Assembly: GCA_022072405.1 (NCBI GenBank)
Contig: JAJVHX010000001.1
Span: 62,001-126,000, forward strand
DNA length: 64,000 nucleotides
Source of the DNA: Phycisphaerae bacterium
GTDB lineage: Bacteria; Planctomycetota; Phycisphaerae; UBA1845; CAIVHJ01
Direction: 5' to 3'
Shown here piece by piece: positions 52,418 through 59,439 of the stretch. Under the pieces are notes generated by a model, which made no database searches, was not told the DNA's origin, and saw nothing but the letters and a program-made list of their open reading frames with translations. Each line of letters starts with the position of its first letter. Position 1 is the stretch's first letter. The translations under genes were made by a program, and so were the position numbers.

Positions 52418-53188
52418 ATGAGGCGTGAAATAGTTGAAATCGATGAAGCCTTGTGTGACGGTTGCGGGCAGTGCGTTCCCTCCTGTGCCGAAGGGGCGAT
52501 CCGGATTGTGGATGGTAAAGCCCGGCTGATGGCAGATCGGTTGTGCGATGGCATGGGCGCCTGTCTCGGTCATTGCCCTCAGGGAGCCATCAGGATCATT
52601 CGTCGCGAAGCGGAGGAATTTTCGGAAGCGGCGGTGCACGCGCAACAGCATCCACAACCGGTGATGCAGATGGCTCATGCTCATCATCACGATGCGGGCG
52701 GTTGCCCGGGCGGTCGATTTCAACAGTTTAATCTACCGGTTATTGCTGCGCAGCCCGTTGTAGGCGCACAGGGCACTGATGGGATGAGAAGTTCCAGCCA
52801 TGATTCAGGGCAACCCTCCCAGTTACAGCATTGGCCGGTGCAATTGCATTTGCTGCCGGCCCAGGCACCGGTACTGTCGGGCGCGCGGCTGTTGATTTGC
52901 GCCGATTGCGTGCCGGTGGCCTTTGGCGATTTTCAACGCGAGTTACTCAAGGAACGTGCCGTGGTGATTGCCTGCCCGAAGCTGGATGAAACGGGGGGTT
53001 ATGTAAACAAGCTGACACAAATCATGCGCCTGAATGAACTGGTGGAGATTGTCGTAGCCATCATGGAAGTGCCCTGTTGCAGTGGATTGTGGCGGATGGT
53101 GCAGGAAGCTTATCAACGGTCGGGCTGCCAGGCGCCCTTGCGCCAAGTAGTCATCAGCACGCGCGGTGAATGGATCTCCCGTCATTAA
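52418..53188 (+). CDS. 4Fe-4S protein upstream of hcp
   Basis: A 256-residue protein. ATG 52418 is chosen because the FNR box implies a transcript starting downstream of the other ATG at 52349. Residues about 8-60 contain two iron-sulfur motifs: CDGCGQCVPSCAEGAI and CDGMGACLGHCPQGAI. The second has Met in the place of one Cys, a known feature of this family. A His-rich patch (MAHAHHHDAGGCPGG) follows. The C-terminus (RLLICADCVPVAFGDFQREL, VIACPKLDE) is the family's common domain. It is an electron-transfer partner for Hcp, equivalent to the frdX-type ferredoxin beside hcp in many anaerobes. It is 28 bases before hcp. Confidence 0.85.
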   Translation: MRREIVEIDEALCDGCGQCVPSCAEGAIRIVDGKARLMADRLCDGMGACLGHCPQGAIRIIRREAEEFSEAAVHAQQHPQPVMQMAHAHHHDAGGCPGGRFQQFNLPVIAAQPVVGAQGTDGMRSSSHDSGQPSQLQHWPVQLHLLPAQAPVLSGARLLICADCVPVAFGDFQRELLKERAVVIACPKLDETGGYVNKLTQIMRLNELVEIVVAIMEVPCCSGLWRMVQEAYQRSGCQAPLRQVVISTRGEWISRH

Positions 53189-53216
53189 TTATTTTTTTTA
53201 TAAAAGGAGTCGGTGG

Positions 53217-54503
53217 ATGTATTGCAATCAGTGCGAACAGACTTTTCGCGGTTCGGCGTGTGTGGATATCGGGGTATGCGGCAAGGATGTGGATATGCAG
53301 TCGCTGCAGGAGACGCTGTTGTATGGATTGAAGGGCATGGCTTCGTATGCACATCACGCCCGGCGATTGGGGATGGTCAATGAAGCGGTGAATAGTTTTA
53401 TCGAAGAGGCGCTCTTCGCCACGGTAACCAATGTTAATTTTGACATGGAGAGTCTGTTTGAACTGGTGCTGGAGTGTGGTCGGCAGAATTTGCGAGTGAT
53501 GGAAATGCTTGACGAGGGACATGTGCGACGATACGGGGCACCATCTCCCGTGCAGGTATATGAAGGTACCAAAGTCGGACCCGGTATTCTGGTGACCGGC
53601 CACGATATGGTGGACCTTGAAATTCTTCTGCGGCAGACGGAAGGAAAAGGAATCAATGTTTACACGCATGGTGAGATGCTGCCCGCCCACATGTATCCGG
53701 AATTGCGCAAGCATAAACACCTGGCGGGTCATTTCGGAGGAGCCTGGCAGAAGCAGAAGTCGGAGTTCGCGCAATTCACCGGCCCGGTGGTGGCGACGAC
53801 CAACTGCGTGCTGATTCCGCGCGAGGAATATAAAGACCGGCTGTTCACCACGCGTGTGACTGCGGTGCCGGGCGGCCGGCGCTTGAGCGGTGAGGATTTT
53901 TCAGAAGTGATCGCCTGCGCGAGGAAATGTGTTCCGCTACCGGAAAAGAAGACCGGTGAATCGACGATTGGCTTCCATCATTCGGTGCTGTTGGGGGTGG
54001 CGGGGGCCATACTGAAAGCGGTGCAAGCGGGACAGGTGAAGCATTTTTATGTGATCGGCGGCTGCGATGGAGCGGAACCGGGACGCAATTATTTCACTGA
54101 TTATGCCCGCCACACGCCGCAGGAGAGTTTCATCCTGACGCTGGGCTGCGGCAAGTATCGAATTCGTGATTACGATTATGGCACGATCCATCTGGATGGT
54201 GTCGGTCCGGTCCCGCGATTGCTGGATATGGGGCAATGCAACAACGCTTATGGAGCGATTCAAGTGGCGGTGGGGTTGGCCAAGGCGCTGAATTGCGGCG
54301 TGAATGACCTGCCGCTGACGATTGTGTTGTCGTGGTTTGAACAGAAAGCGGTAGCGGTGCTGCTGACGCTGCTGGCGTTGGATGTTAAAAACATCAGGAT
54401 CGGTCCGGCGGCTCCGGCGTTCATCAGCCCCAATGTTTTCCGGATATTGCAGGATAAATACAATCTGCAATTGACCAATGGCCACGCTGGTTGTCAATGT
54501 TAA
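53217..54503 (+). CDS. hcp: Hybrid cluster protein (hydroxylamine reductase), short class
   Basis: A 428-residue Hcp. ATG 53217 has AAAGGAG upstream. The N-terminal cluster motif is CNQCEQTFRGSACVDIGVCG, giving Cys 3, 6, 15 and 21. The hybrid 4Fe-2O-2S cluster ligands are seen in the C-terminal two thirds, with a His-Glu/Cys-rich set: HGEMLPAHMYPELRKHKHL, VATTNCVLIPREEY, GGCDGAEPGRNYF, LGCGKYR and DMGQCNNAYGAI. At 428 residues it lacks the extra helical bundle of the 550-residue form, so it matches the short class III type. It reduces hydroxylamine or NO and protects from nitrosative stress. Confidence 0.93.
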   Translation: MYCNQCEQTFRGSACVDIGVCGKDVDMQSLQETLLYGLKGMASYAHHARRLGMVNEAVNSFIEEALFATVTNVNFDMESLFELVLECGRQNLRVMEMLDEGHVRRYGAPSPVQVYEGTKVGPGILVTGHDMVDLEILLRQTEGKGINVYTHGEMLPAHMYPELRKHKHLAGHFGGAWQKQKSEFAQFTGPVVATTNCVLIPREEYKDRLFTTRVTAVPGGRRLSGEDFSEVIACARKCVPLPEKKTGESTIGFHHSVLLGVAGAILKAVQAGQVKHFYVIGGCDGAEPGRNYFTDYARHTPQESFILTLGCGKYRIRDYDYGTIHLDGVGPVPRLLDMGQCNNAYGAIQVAVGLAKALNCGVNDLPLTIVLSWFEQKAVAVLLTLLALDVKNIRIGPAAPAFISPNVFRILQDKYNLQLTNGHAGCQC

Positions 54504-54560
54504 AGACTATTATTATCGTGGGACGGGTGGATATAGTAGTCTGCGGGAAAGTGGCAATTC

Positions 54561-55016
54561 ATGGTCAAGTCGGTGAGTAGGATGTGGTGGTTGATCGGTC
54601 TGGCGGCAGCGGTGCTGGCCGGCGTGGGAGCCTTTACGTTTGTCTACGCCCGGGGCTTCTCATACATGACCAACGATCCGTCGGCCTGCGCCAACTGCCA
54701 CGTGATGCAGGATCATTTCGATGCCTGGTCGCGTTCCAGCCATCACGCTGTCGCCACCTGCAATGACTGCCACGCCCCCCACGATGTCGTGGGCAAGTAC
54801 TGGACCAAAGCCGTGAATGGTTACCACCATTCACTGGCGTTTACGACGGGGAATTTTCACGAACCGATTCAGATCACACCCCGCAACGAACGGGTAACCG
54901 AGCAAGCCTGCCGCGATTGCCATCAGGCCGTCGTGCAGGCGATCGATGCTCATCCGGGCAGCAGCAATGGTATCTCCTGCATCCGCTGCCACGCCCAGGT
55001 GGGACACATGGAATGA
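54561..55016 (+). CDS. nrfH: NrfH-type cytochrome c quinol dehydrogenase subunit
   Basis: A 151-residue tetrahaem cytochrome of the NapC/NirT/NrfH type. One membrane helix lies at residues about 9-30 (MWWLIGLAAAVLAGVGAFTF). Four CxxCH motifs follow: CANCH, CNDCH, CRDCH and CIRCH. It takes electrons from the menaquinol pool and passes them to NrfA at the outer face of the membrane. GGGAAAG stands before the ATG. nrfA follows almost directly; the ATG of one possible nrfA start overlaps this stop codon. Confidence 0.92.
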   Translation: MVKSVSRMWWLIGLAAAVLAGVGAFTFVYARGFSYMTNDPSACANCHVMQDHFDAWSRSSHHAVATCNDCHAPHDVVGKYWTKAVNGYHHSLAFTTGNFHEPIQITPRNERVTEQACRDCHQAVVQAIDAHPGSSNGISCIRCHAQVGHME

Positions 55017-55033
55017 TATCGCGGAGCAGCACA

Positions 55034-56512
55034 ATGAAGATGAACAATTCAGGTAATCCTTATCAACCTCAGCGGCGAACGGCACGCATGATCTGGATGG
55101 TGGTGGTCATGCTCGGTGTAGCGGCGGCGACATTCGGGGTAACGGCGCTGCTGACCAATATTTTTGAGCACAAGCAGGAGGGCAAGAACCCCTTTTACCG
55201 CGTCGTCGATCTGACGGACGATACGGTGGATCCGGCGGTGTGGGGCAAAAATTTTCCGCTGCAATATGACGGTTATATTCGCACGGTAGACATGGTGCGG
55301 ACACGTTTCGGCGGCAGCGAGGCGTTACCGCATGTACCCAACGAGAAAGATCCGCGACCGCAGACATCTTACTCTCGGATTGAGGAAGACCCACGGCTCA
55401 AGACGATGTGGGCCGGTTATGCCTTCAGCAAGGATTTCCGCGAGGAGCGAGGTCATGCCTACATGCTGGAGGACCAGACCTACACCCAGCGGGTTACGGA
55501 CTTCAAGCAGCCGGGCACCTGCCTGAATTGTCATGCCTCTGTTTATACCGCATACAAACAACTGGGCGAGGGTGATATCGTCAAGGGATTTGAGAAATTG
55601 AATCATCTGACTTATGAGGAGGCCCGCAAGCTGGTGGACCATCCGGTGAGTTGCCTGGATTGTCACGATTCGCAGACCATGCAACTGCGGGTGACGAGGC
55701 CGGCGTTCATAGAAGGCATTCGCGTTGCAAAGGCTGCCGAGGGGATCGAAAATTACGATGTGAACAAGATGGCTACTCGGCAGGAAATGCGCAGCTTTGT
55801 TTGCGGTCAGTGCCATGTGGAATATTATTTCAAAGGCCCGGACAAGCAGTTGACTTATCCCTGGCATAAAGGGCGGAAGGCGGATGAGATATTAAGTTAT
55901 TACCAGGAAACCGGCTTCAAGGATTGGACGCATGAGTTAACCGGCGCTCCGATGCTCAAAGCCCAGCATCCGGAGTTTGAATTATGGAGCCAGGGCGTGC
56001 ATGCCCGGGCCGGCGTGGCTTGTGCAGACTGTCACATGCCCTATCAGCGGGTGGGGGCCCTTAAGATCAGCGATCATCATGTGCGTAGCCCATTGCTCAA
56101 TATCGCCAACTCCTGCCAGACCTGTCACCGCACTTCGGAGGTGGAACTGCTAGCCCGGGCAGAGACCATTCAACAACGCACCCAGTTTTCGGAAAATCTG
56201 GCGATGGATGCCCTGATGGATCTGATCAAGGATTTGCAGAATGCGAAAAATACCGGGGCGACGGATGAACAGTTGACGGTGGCGCGCGATTTTCATCGCC
56301 GGGCGTCGTTTCTGATTGATTTTGTGGGAGCGGAGAATTCACGCGGTTTTCATGCCGACCAGGAGGCTGTACGGATCTTGACTCAGGCGCTCGACTACTG
56401 CCGGCAGGGGCAGAATGCATTACGTGGCCTGCTGCCCGCTCAGGCTTCAGGCGGGCAGGTTGAAGAATCGACAGGCCTGGCGAGTGGTCTGGCCGGCCAG
56501 ATCAGCCAATGA
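55034..56512 (+). CDS. nrfA: Cytochrome c nitrite reductase (ammonia forming), CXXCH variant
   Basis: A 492-residue pentahaem enzyme that reduces nitrite to ammonia. ATG 55034 has GGAGCAG upstream; ATG 55013, overlapping the nrfH stop, is the alternative. A membrane anchor (MIWMVVVMLGVAAATFGVTA) is at residues about 19-40 instead of a cleaved leader. The five haem motifs are CLNCH, CLDCH, CGQCH, CADCH and CQTCH. In most NrfA the first, catalytic motif is CXXCK; here it is CLNCH, as in Campylobacter-type enzymes. Typical sequences DHPVSCLDCHDSQTMQLRV, YYFKG...TYPWHKG and HARAGVACADCHMPY are present. The 3' end overlaps tatD on the other strand by 66 bases. Confidence 0.93.
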   Translation: MKMNNSGNPYQPQRRTARMIWMVVVMLGVAAATFGVTALLTNIFEHKQEGKNPFYRVVDLTDDTVDPAVWGKNFPLQYDGYIRTVDMVRTRFGGSEALPHVPNEKDPRPQTSYSRIEEDPRLKTMWAGYAFSKDFREERGHAYMLEDQTYTQRVTDFKQPGTCLNCHASVYTAYKQLGEGDIVKGFEKLNHLTYEEARKLVDHPVSCLDCHDSQTMQLRVTRPAFIEGIRVAKAAEGIENYDVNKMATRQEMRSFVCGQCHVEYYFKGPDKQLTYPWHKGRKADEILSYYQETGFKDWTHELTGAPMLKAQHPEFELWSQGVHARAGVACADCHMPYQRVGALKISDHHVRSPLLNIANSCQTCHRTSEVELLARAETIQQRTQFSENLAMDALMDLIKDLQNAKNTGATDEQLTVARDFHRRASFLIDFVGAENSRGFHADQEAVRILTQALDYCRQGQNALRGLLPAQASGGQVEESTGLASGLAGQISQ

Positions 56513-57223
56513 ACATTGCTTGAGCTGGGCCAGCACCGTAGCGGTATGGATCAGCAGGCTCGGTTCGTTGGGCGTGATTTTGCGTTTGGGTTCCGGTGTG
56601 AGATAGGGTGCATCGGTTTCAAGCATGATCCGCTCCAGCGGAAAATCACGAATGACCTCACGCAGAGCCGCGCTCTTCTTGAAGGTCAGCACGCCGGTGA
56701 GTGAAATCCACCAGCCAGCTTCCAGAATAGTACGCGCTTCATCGGCTGACCCGCCAAAACAGTGAAATACTACCCGCTGATTTTCATATTGTTGCTCGCG
56801 CAGAATAGTCACCAGGTCGGTGAATGCTTCACGACAGTGGATAATTACCGGCAGGGCGGCGCGGCGGGCGAAATCCAGTTGTCGGATAAAGACCGCACGT
56901 TGTGAGGGGCGGTCGGAAAAATCGTAGTGATAATCGAGGCCCATTTCCCCAAGGGCGACCACCCGGGGATGGTGCAGCAGTTCCGCCAAGGCCGCCCAAT
57001 CGGACGCAGTCACCTGGGCAGCGTGATGTGGATGGATGCCGATCGCGGCAAATACTCCCGGATAATGGTCGGCGAGATCGATGGCCCTTTGGCTATCGAC
57101 GACTGTCGTACCGATGGTGATTAATTGAGCCACGTCGGCGGCCCGCGATCGGGCTAGCACCGCCTCCAATTGGCAGTCCAGCTCGGGAAAAGTCAGATGA
57201 CAATGGGTGTCAATCCACATCAT
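56447..57223 (-). CDS. tatD: TatD-family metal-dependent deoxyribonuclease
   Basis: A 258-residue TIM-barrel hydrolase. The metal-binding opening is MWIDTHCHLTFPEL, then GIHPHHAAQV, LGEMGLDYHYDF, VIIHCREAFTDLV, VFHCFGGSADEA and LETDAPYL. These are all family ligands. Start at 57223 is one of three close ATGs (57232, 57223, 57220). Such enzymes act on single-stranded DNA or in oxidative damage repair. It is last in the rpsP-trmD-rplS-yraN-tatD array. The last 66 bases run across the nrfA end. Confidence 0.92.
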   Translation of the reverse strand: MMWIDTHCHLTFPELDCQLEAVLARSRAADVAQLITIGTTVVDSQRAIDLADHYPGVFAAIGIHPHHAAQVTASDWAALAELLHHPRVVALGEMGLDYHYDFSDRPSQRAVFIRQLDFARRAALPVIIHCREAFTDLVTILREQQYENQRVVFHCFGGSADEARTILEAGWWISLTGVLTFKKSAALREVIRDFPLERIMLETDAPYLTPEPKRKITPNEPSLLIHTATVLAQLKQCSLADLAGQTTRQACRFFNLPA

Positions 57224-57282
57224 TGATAGCATAGCATTGTTGGGGCCGTATTGCCCGGATTTACTGGTTTCCGGCCTGGAAG

Positions 57283-57642
57283 CTAAAAAGCATCCGGATA
57301 GTAAGTGATGTGGGGTTGCTTGCACTCGTCGAATTCCACAGCGACCACATCAAAGCGCAGCGGGGTTGATTGATAACGTGGATAGCGGGCCAGAAAAGCC
57401 TGGGCTACTTTGCGGATTTGGCGCTGTTTGGTGGCATTTACCCGGTCTTCCGGATGACAGGCAGGGCCGCGACTGGCTTTGACTTCGATAAAACAGAGCG
57501 TATCTCGATCCAGTGAGATCAGATCGATTTCTCCCAGCGGGCAGCGATAATTGCAGGCAATAATACGTTGGCCGGCGGCTCGTAAAAATTGAGCAGCGGC
57601 TTGCTCGGCAGCATGACCCAGTTGCAATGAATCGGAAGTCAC
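57283..57642 (-). CDS. yraN: YraN family (UPF0102) endonuclease-like protein
   Basis: A 119-residue protein; the start is GTG at 57642. It has the family opening LGHAAEQAAAQFLRAAG and the PD-(D/E)xK-like core GEIDLISLDRDTLCFIEVKA, followed by RVNATKQRQIRKVAQAFLAR. The restriction-endonuclease-like fold suggests nuclease activity, but this has not been shown for most members. It is 12 bases after rplS and lies in the common rplS-yraN order. Confidence 0.9.
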   Translation of the reverse strand: MTSDSLQLGHAAEQAAAQFLRAAGQRIIACNYRCPLGEIDLISLDRDTLCFIEVKASRGPACHPEDRVNATKQRQIRKVAQAFLARYPRYQSTPLRFDVVAVEFDECKQPHITYYPDAF

Positions 57643-57654
57643 GGTGACGGTCGA

Positions 57655-58101
57655 TCAGGTATCGACGGCAGCCAGTTCACGCGCCGGAGCGGGAATGGCC
57701 CGAGGTAGCTCCCCCTCCGGGGCGCCATTATCGCCCTGATGTTCCGCGTGACGGATTCGTTTTTCACGCAGCTTGCGGCTCTTGCCCACGCGATCGCGGA
57801 GGTAGAACAGCTTGGCCCGGCGAACCTTGCCGCTACGAACCACTTCGAGCTTTTTGACGAAGGGGGAATGCATCAGGAAGGTCCGCTCAACGCCTTCATT
57901 AGCGACGATGCGGCGGACGGTGAAGGAGCGGTTCAGTCCCCGGCCATTCATGGCAATGATCACGCCGTTGAAGATCTGCGTGCGTTCCTTGTCGCCTTCC
58001 ACTATACGGATCTGAACGTTGACCGTATCACCGATCCGGAAAGTCGGCAGATTGGTCTTGAGATATTTCTTTTCCAGCAGTTGGAGGGTTGGATTGATCA
58101 T
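57655..58101 (-). CDS. rplS: 50S ribosomal protein L19
   Basis: A 148-residue L19. The start at 58101 is fixed by [18 protein letters not shown] 58113 would add four residues. Motifs are [20 protein letters not shown] and [20 protein letters not shown], with the end [20 protein letters not shown]. The tail has about 35 extra residues ([20 protein letters not shown]), longer than E. coli L19 of about 115. Its first 74 bases lie inside the end of trmD on the same strand, an unusually long overlap. Confidence 0.95.
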   Translation of the reverse strand: MINPTLQLLEKKYLKTNLPTFRIGDTVNVQIRIVEGDKERTQIFNGVIIAMNGRGLNRSFTVRRIVANEGVERTFLMHSPFVKKLEVVRSGKVRRAKLFYLRDRVGKSRKLREKRIRHAEHQGDNGAPEGELPRAIPAPARELAAVDT

Positions 58102-58804
58102 GGCTCGACTCACTCTCTAGCAAATGTTGCCGATACAAATCCGGACGTTTACGTTGAGTCCGGGATCTGGCCTCAGCCCGTCGCCAGGCATCGATCTGGG
58201 CGTGGTGGCCGGAAAGCAATATTTCCGGAACCGCCATGCCGCGAAATTCGCGAGGCCGAGTATATTGCGGATATTCCAGTAGTCCGCCGCCAAAGGATTC
58301 GTCCCTGGCGGATTGTTCATCACCCAGCGCACCCGGCAGCAGGCGGACCACGGCATCAATCAACACCATCGCCGCGGATTCACCGCCCGACAGGATGAAA
58401 TCTCCAATGGAAATTTCCTCTGCGCCCAGACCCTGGGAGATGCGTTCATCCAGTCCTTCGTAGTGGCCGCAGATCAGCAGCAAACGCTCCAACCGGGCCA
58501 ACTGTTCCGCCAGGGGTTGATTCAGCAATTGCCCCTGCGGAGAAAGAATGATTCGTCGTGGCGCGACTGCTACCTGTTGTTCCACAGCCTCAACTGCGGC
58601 GAATAACGGGCCGCACATCATCACCATTCCCGGACCTCCGCCGTAGGGGGTATCATCCACTTTGCGGTGGGGAGGTTCAGCGTAATCACGGATGTTGGTC
58701 AGATGAATCTGCACCAACCCCGCTGTCTGGGCCCGGCCGATAATGCTGCTTTTCACGAAGGGCTCGATCGCCTCCGGGAAGATCGTCAGCACATCGATGC
58801 GCAT
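58028..58804 (-). CDS. trmD: tRNA (guanine-37-N1)-methyltransferase
   Basis: A 258-residue SPOUT-class methyltransferase that modifies G37 of tRNAs to prevent frameshifting. Start is ATG 58804. The knot motif [20 protein letters not shown] is clear, along with [33 protein letters not shown] and [20 protein letters not shown]. The C-terminal tail of about 25 residues ([20 protein letters not shown]) is not conserved and runs into rplS. It follows rpsP by five bases; rimM, which normally stands between them, is absent. Confidence 0.96.
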   Translation of the reverse strand: MRIDVLTIFPEAIEPFVKSSIIGRAQTAGLVQIHLTNIRDYAEPPHRKVDDTPYGGGPGMVMMCGPLFAAVEAVEQQVAVAPRRIILSPQGQLLNQPLAEQLARLERLLLICGHYEGLDERISQGLGAEEISIGDFILSGGESAAMVLIDAVVRLLPGALGDEQSARDESFGGGLLEYPQYTRPREFRGMAVPEILLSGHHAQIDAWRRAEARSRTQRKRPDLYRQHLLESESSHDQSNPPTAGKEISQDQSADFPDR

Positions 58805-58809
58805 CAAGC

Positions 58810-59097
58810 TTACTTTTTCCTGGCCGCGGGCACATCGAGGAAGGCACCGTCGAGCATGCCGCTACGGCGTAATATACTATGTACGGTTTCACTCGGCTGG
58901 GCACCCACGCTCAGCCAGTAGCGAATCCGATCTTCCAGGACCTTGATCTGCTGCTGTGGGTCTTTATTAATCGGATCATAGACCCCCAGTTCTTCAATCA
59001 CCCGGCCATCGCGCGGACCACGCTGATCAACAGCGGCCAGCCGATAAAACGGCCGATGGCGACGACCCATTCGCTTGAGACGTAGTCTGACTGACAA
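58810..59097 (-). CDS. rpsP: 30S ribosomal protein S16
   Basis: A 95-residue S16. The start is TTG at 59097, eight bases after AGGAG, read as [19 protein letters not shown], with the typical RPFYR and [19 protein letters not shown]. It helps assemble the 5' domain of the 30S subunit. It begins the rpsP-trmD-rplS array. A long AT-rich region of more than 340 bases lies upstream up to the divergent lipoprotein gene. Confidence 0.96.
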   Translation of the reverse strand: MSVRLRLKRMGRRHRPFYRLAAVDQRGPRDGRVIEELGVYDPINKDPQQQIKVLEDRIRYWLSVGAQPSETVHSILRRSGMLDGAFLDVPAARKK

Positions 59098-59439
59098 GTG
59101 GCAGGCTCCTGTTGCAGATATCTAGTGGAAATCAAAGATTTTACAGTCTACAGAATTCTAAATAATAGCAGAATTTACAATTAGAACAAGTGGGTACTTG
59201 CCGATCGGATGGGTATCGCCCTATGTATCAAGTTAACTATATGTCAGGCAAGGTGATATATCAAAAGATGTTGCTGGTGAGTATGTAACCACCCGACACT
59301 ACAGCGCATGTTATAAGTCGATGTCCGCCATAGTAAAATGGATTATGACAGGCAATATTCATAAAATATCAGGTGAATAAGCCAAACTCGAGCGGGGTGG
59401 ATCATGTGTCAATCCGGTCAGAAATTTTCAGCGTGAACA
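59098..59439. other. Divergent intergenic region, nothing recognised
   Basis: About 340 AT-rich bases between rpsP and the plus-strand lipoprotein gene. Both promoters must lie here, but no boxes, hairpins or repeats could be defended. Confidence 0.4.
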
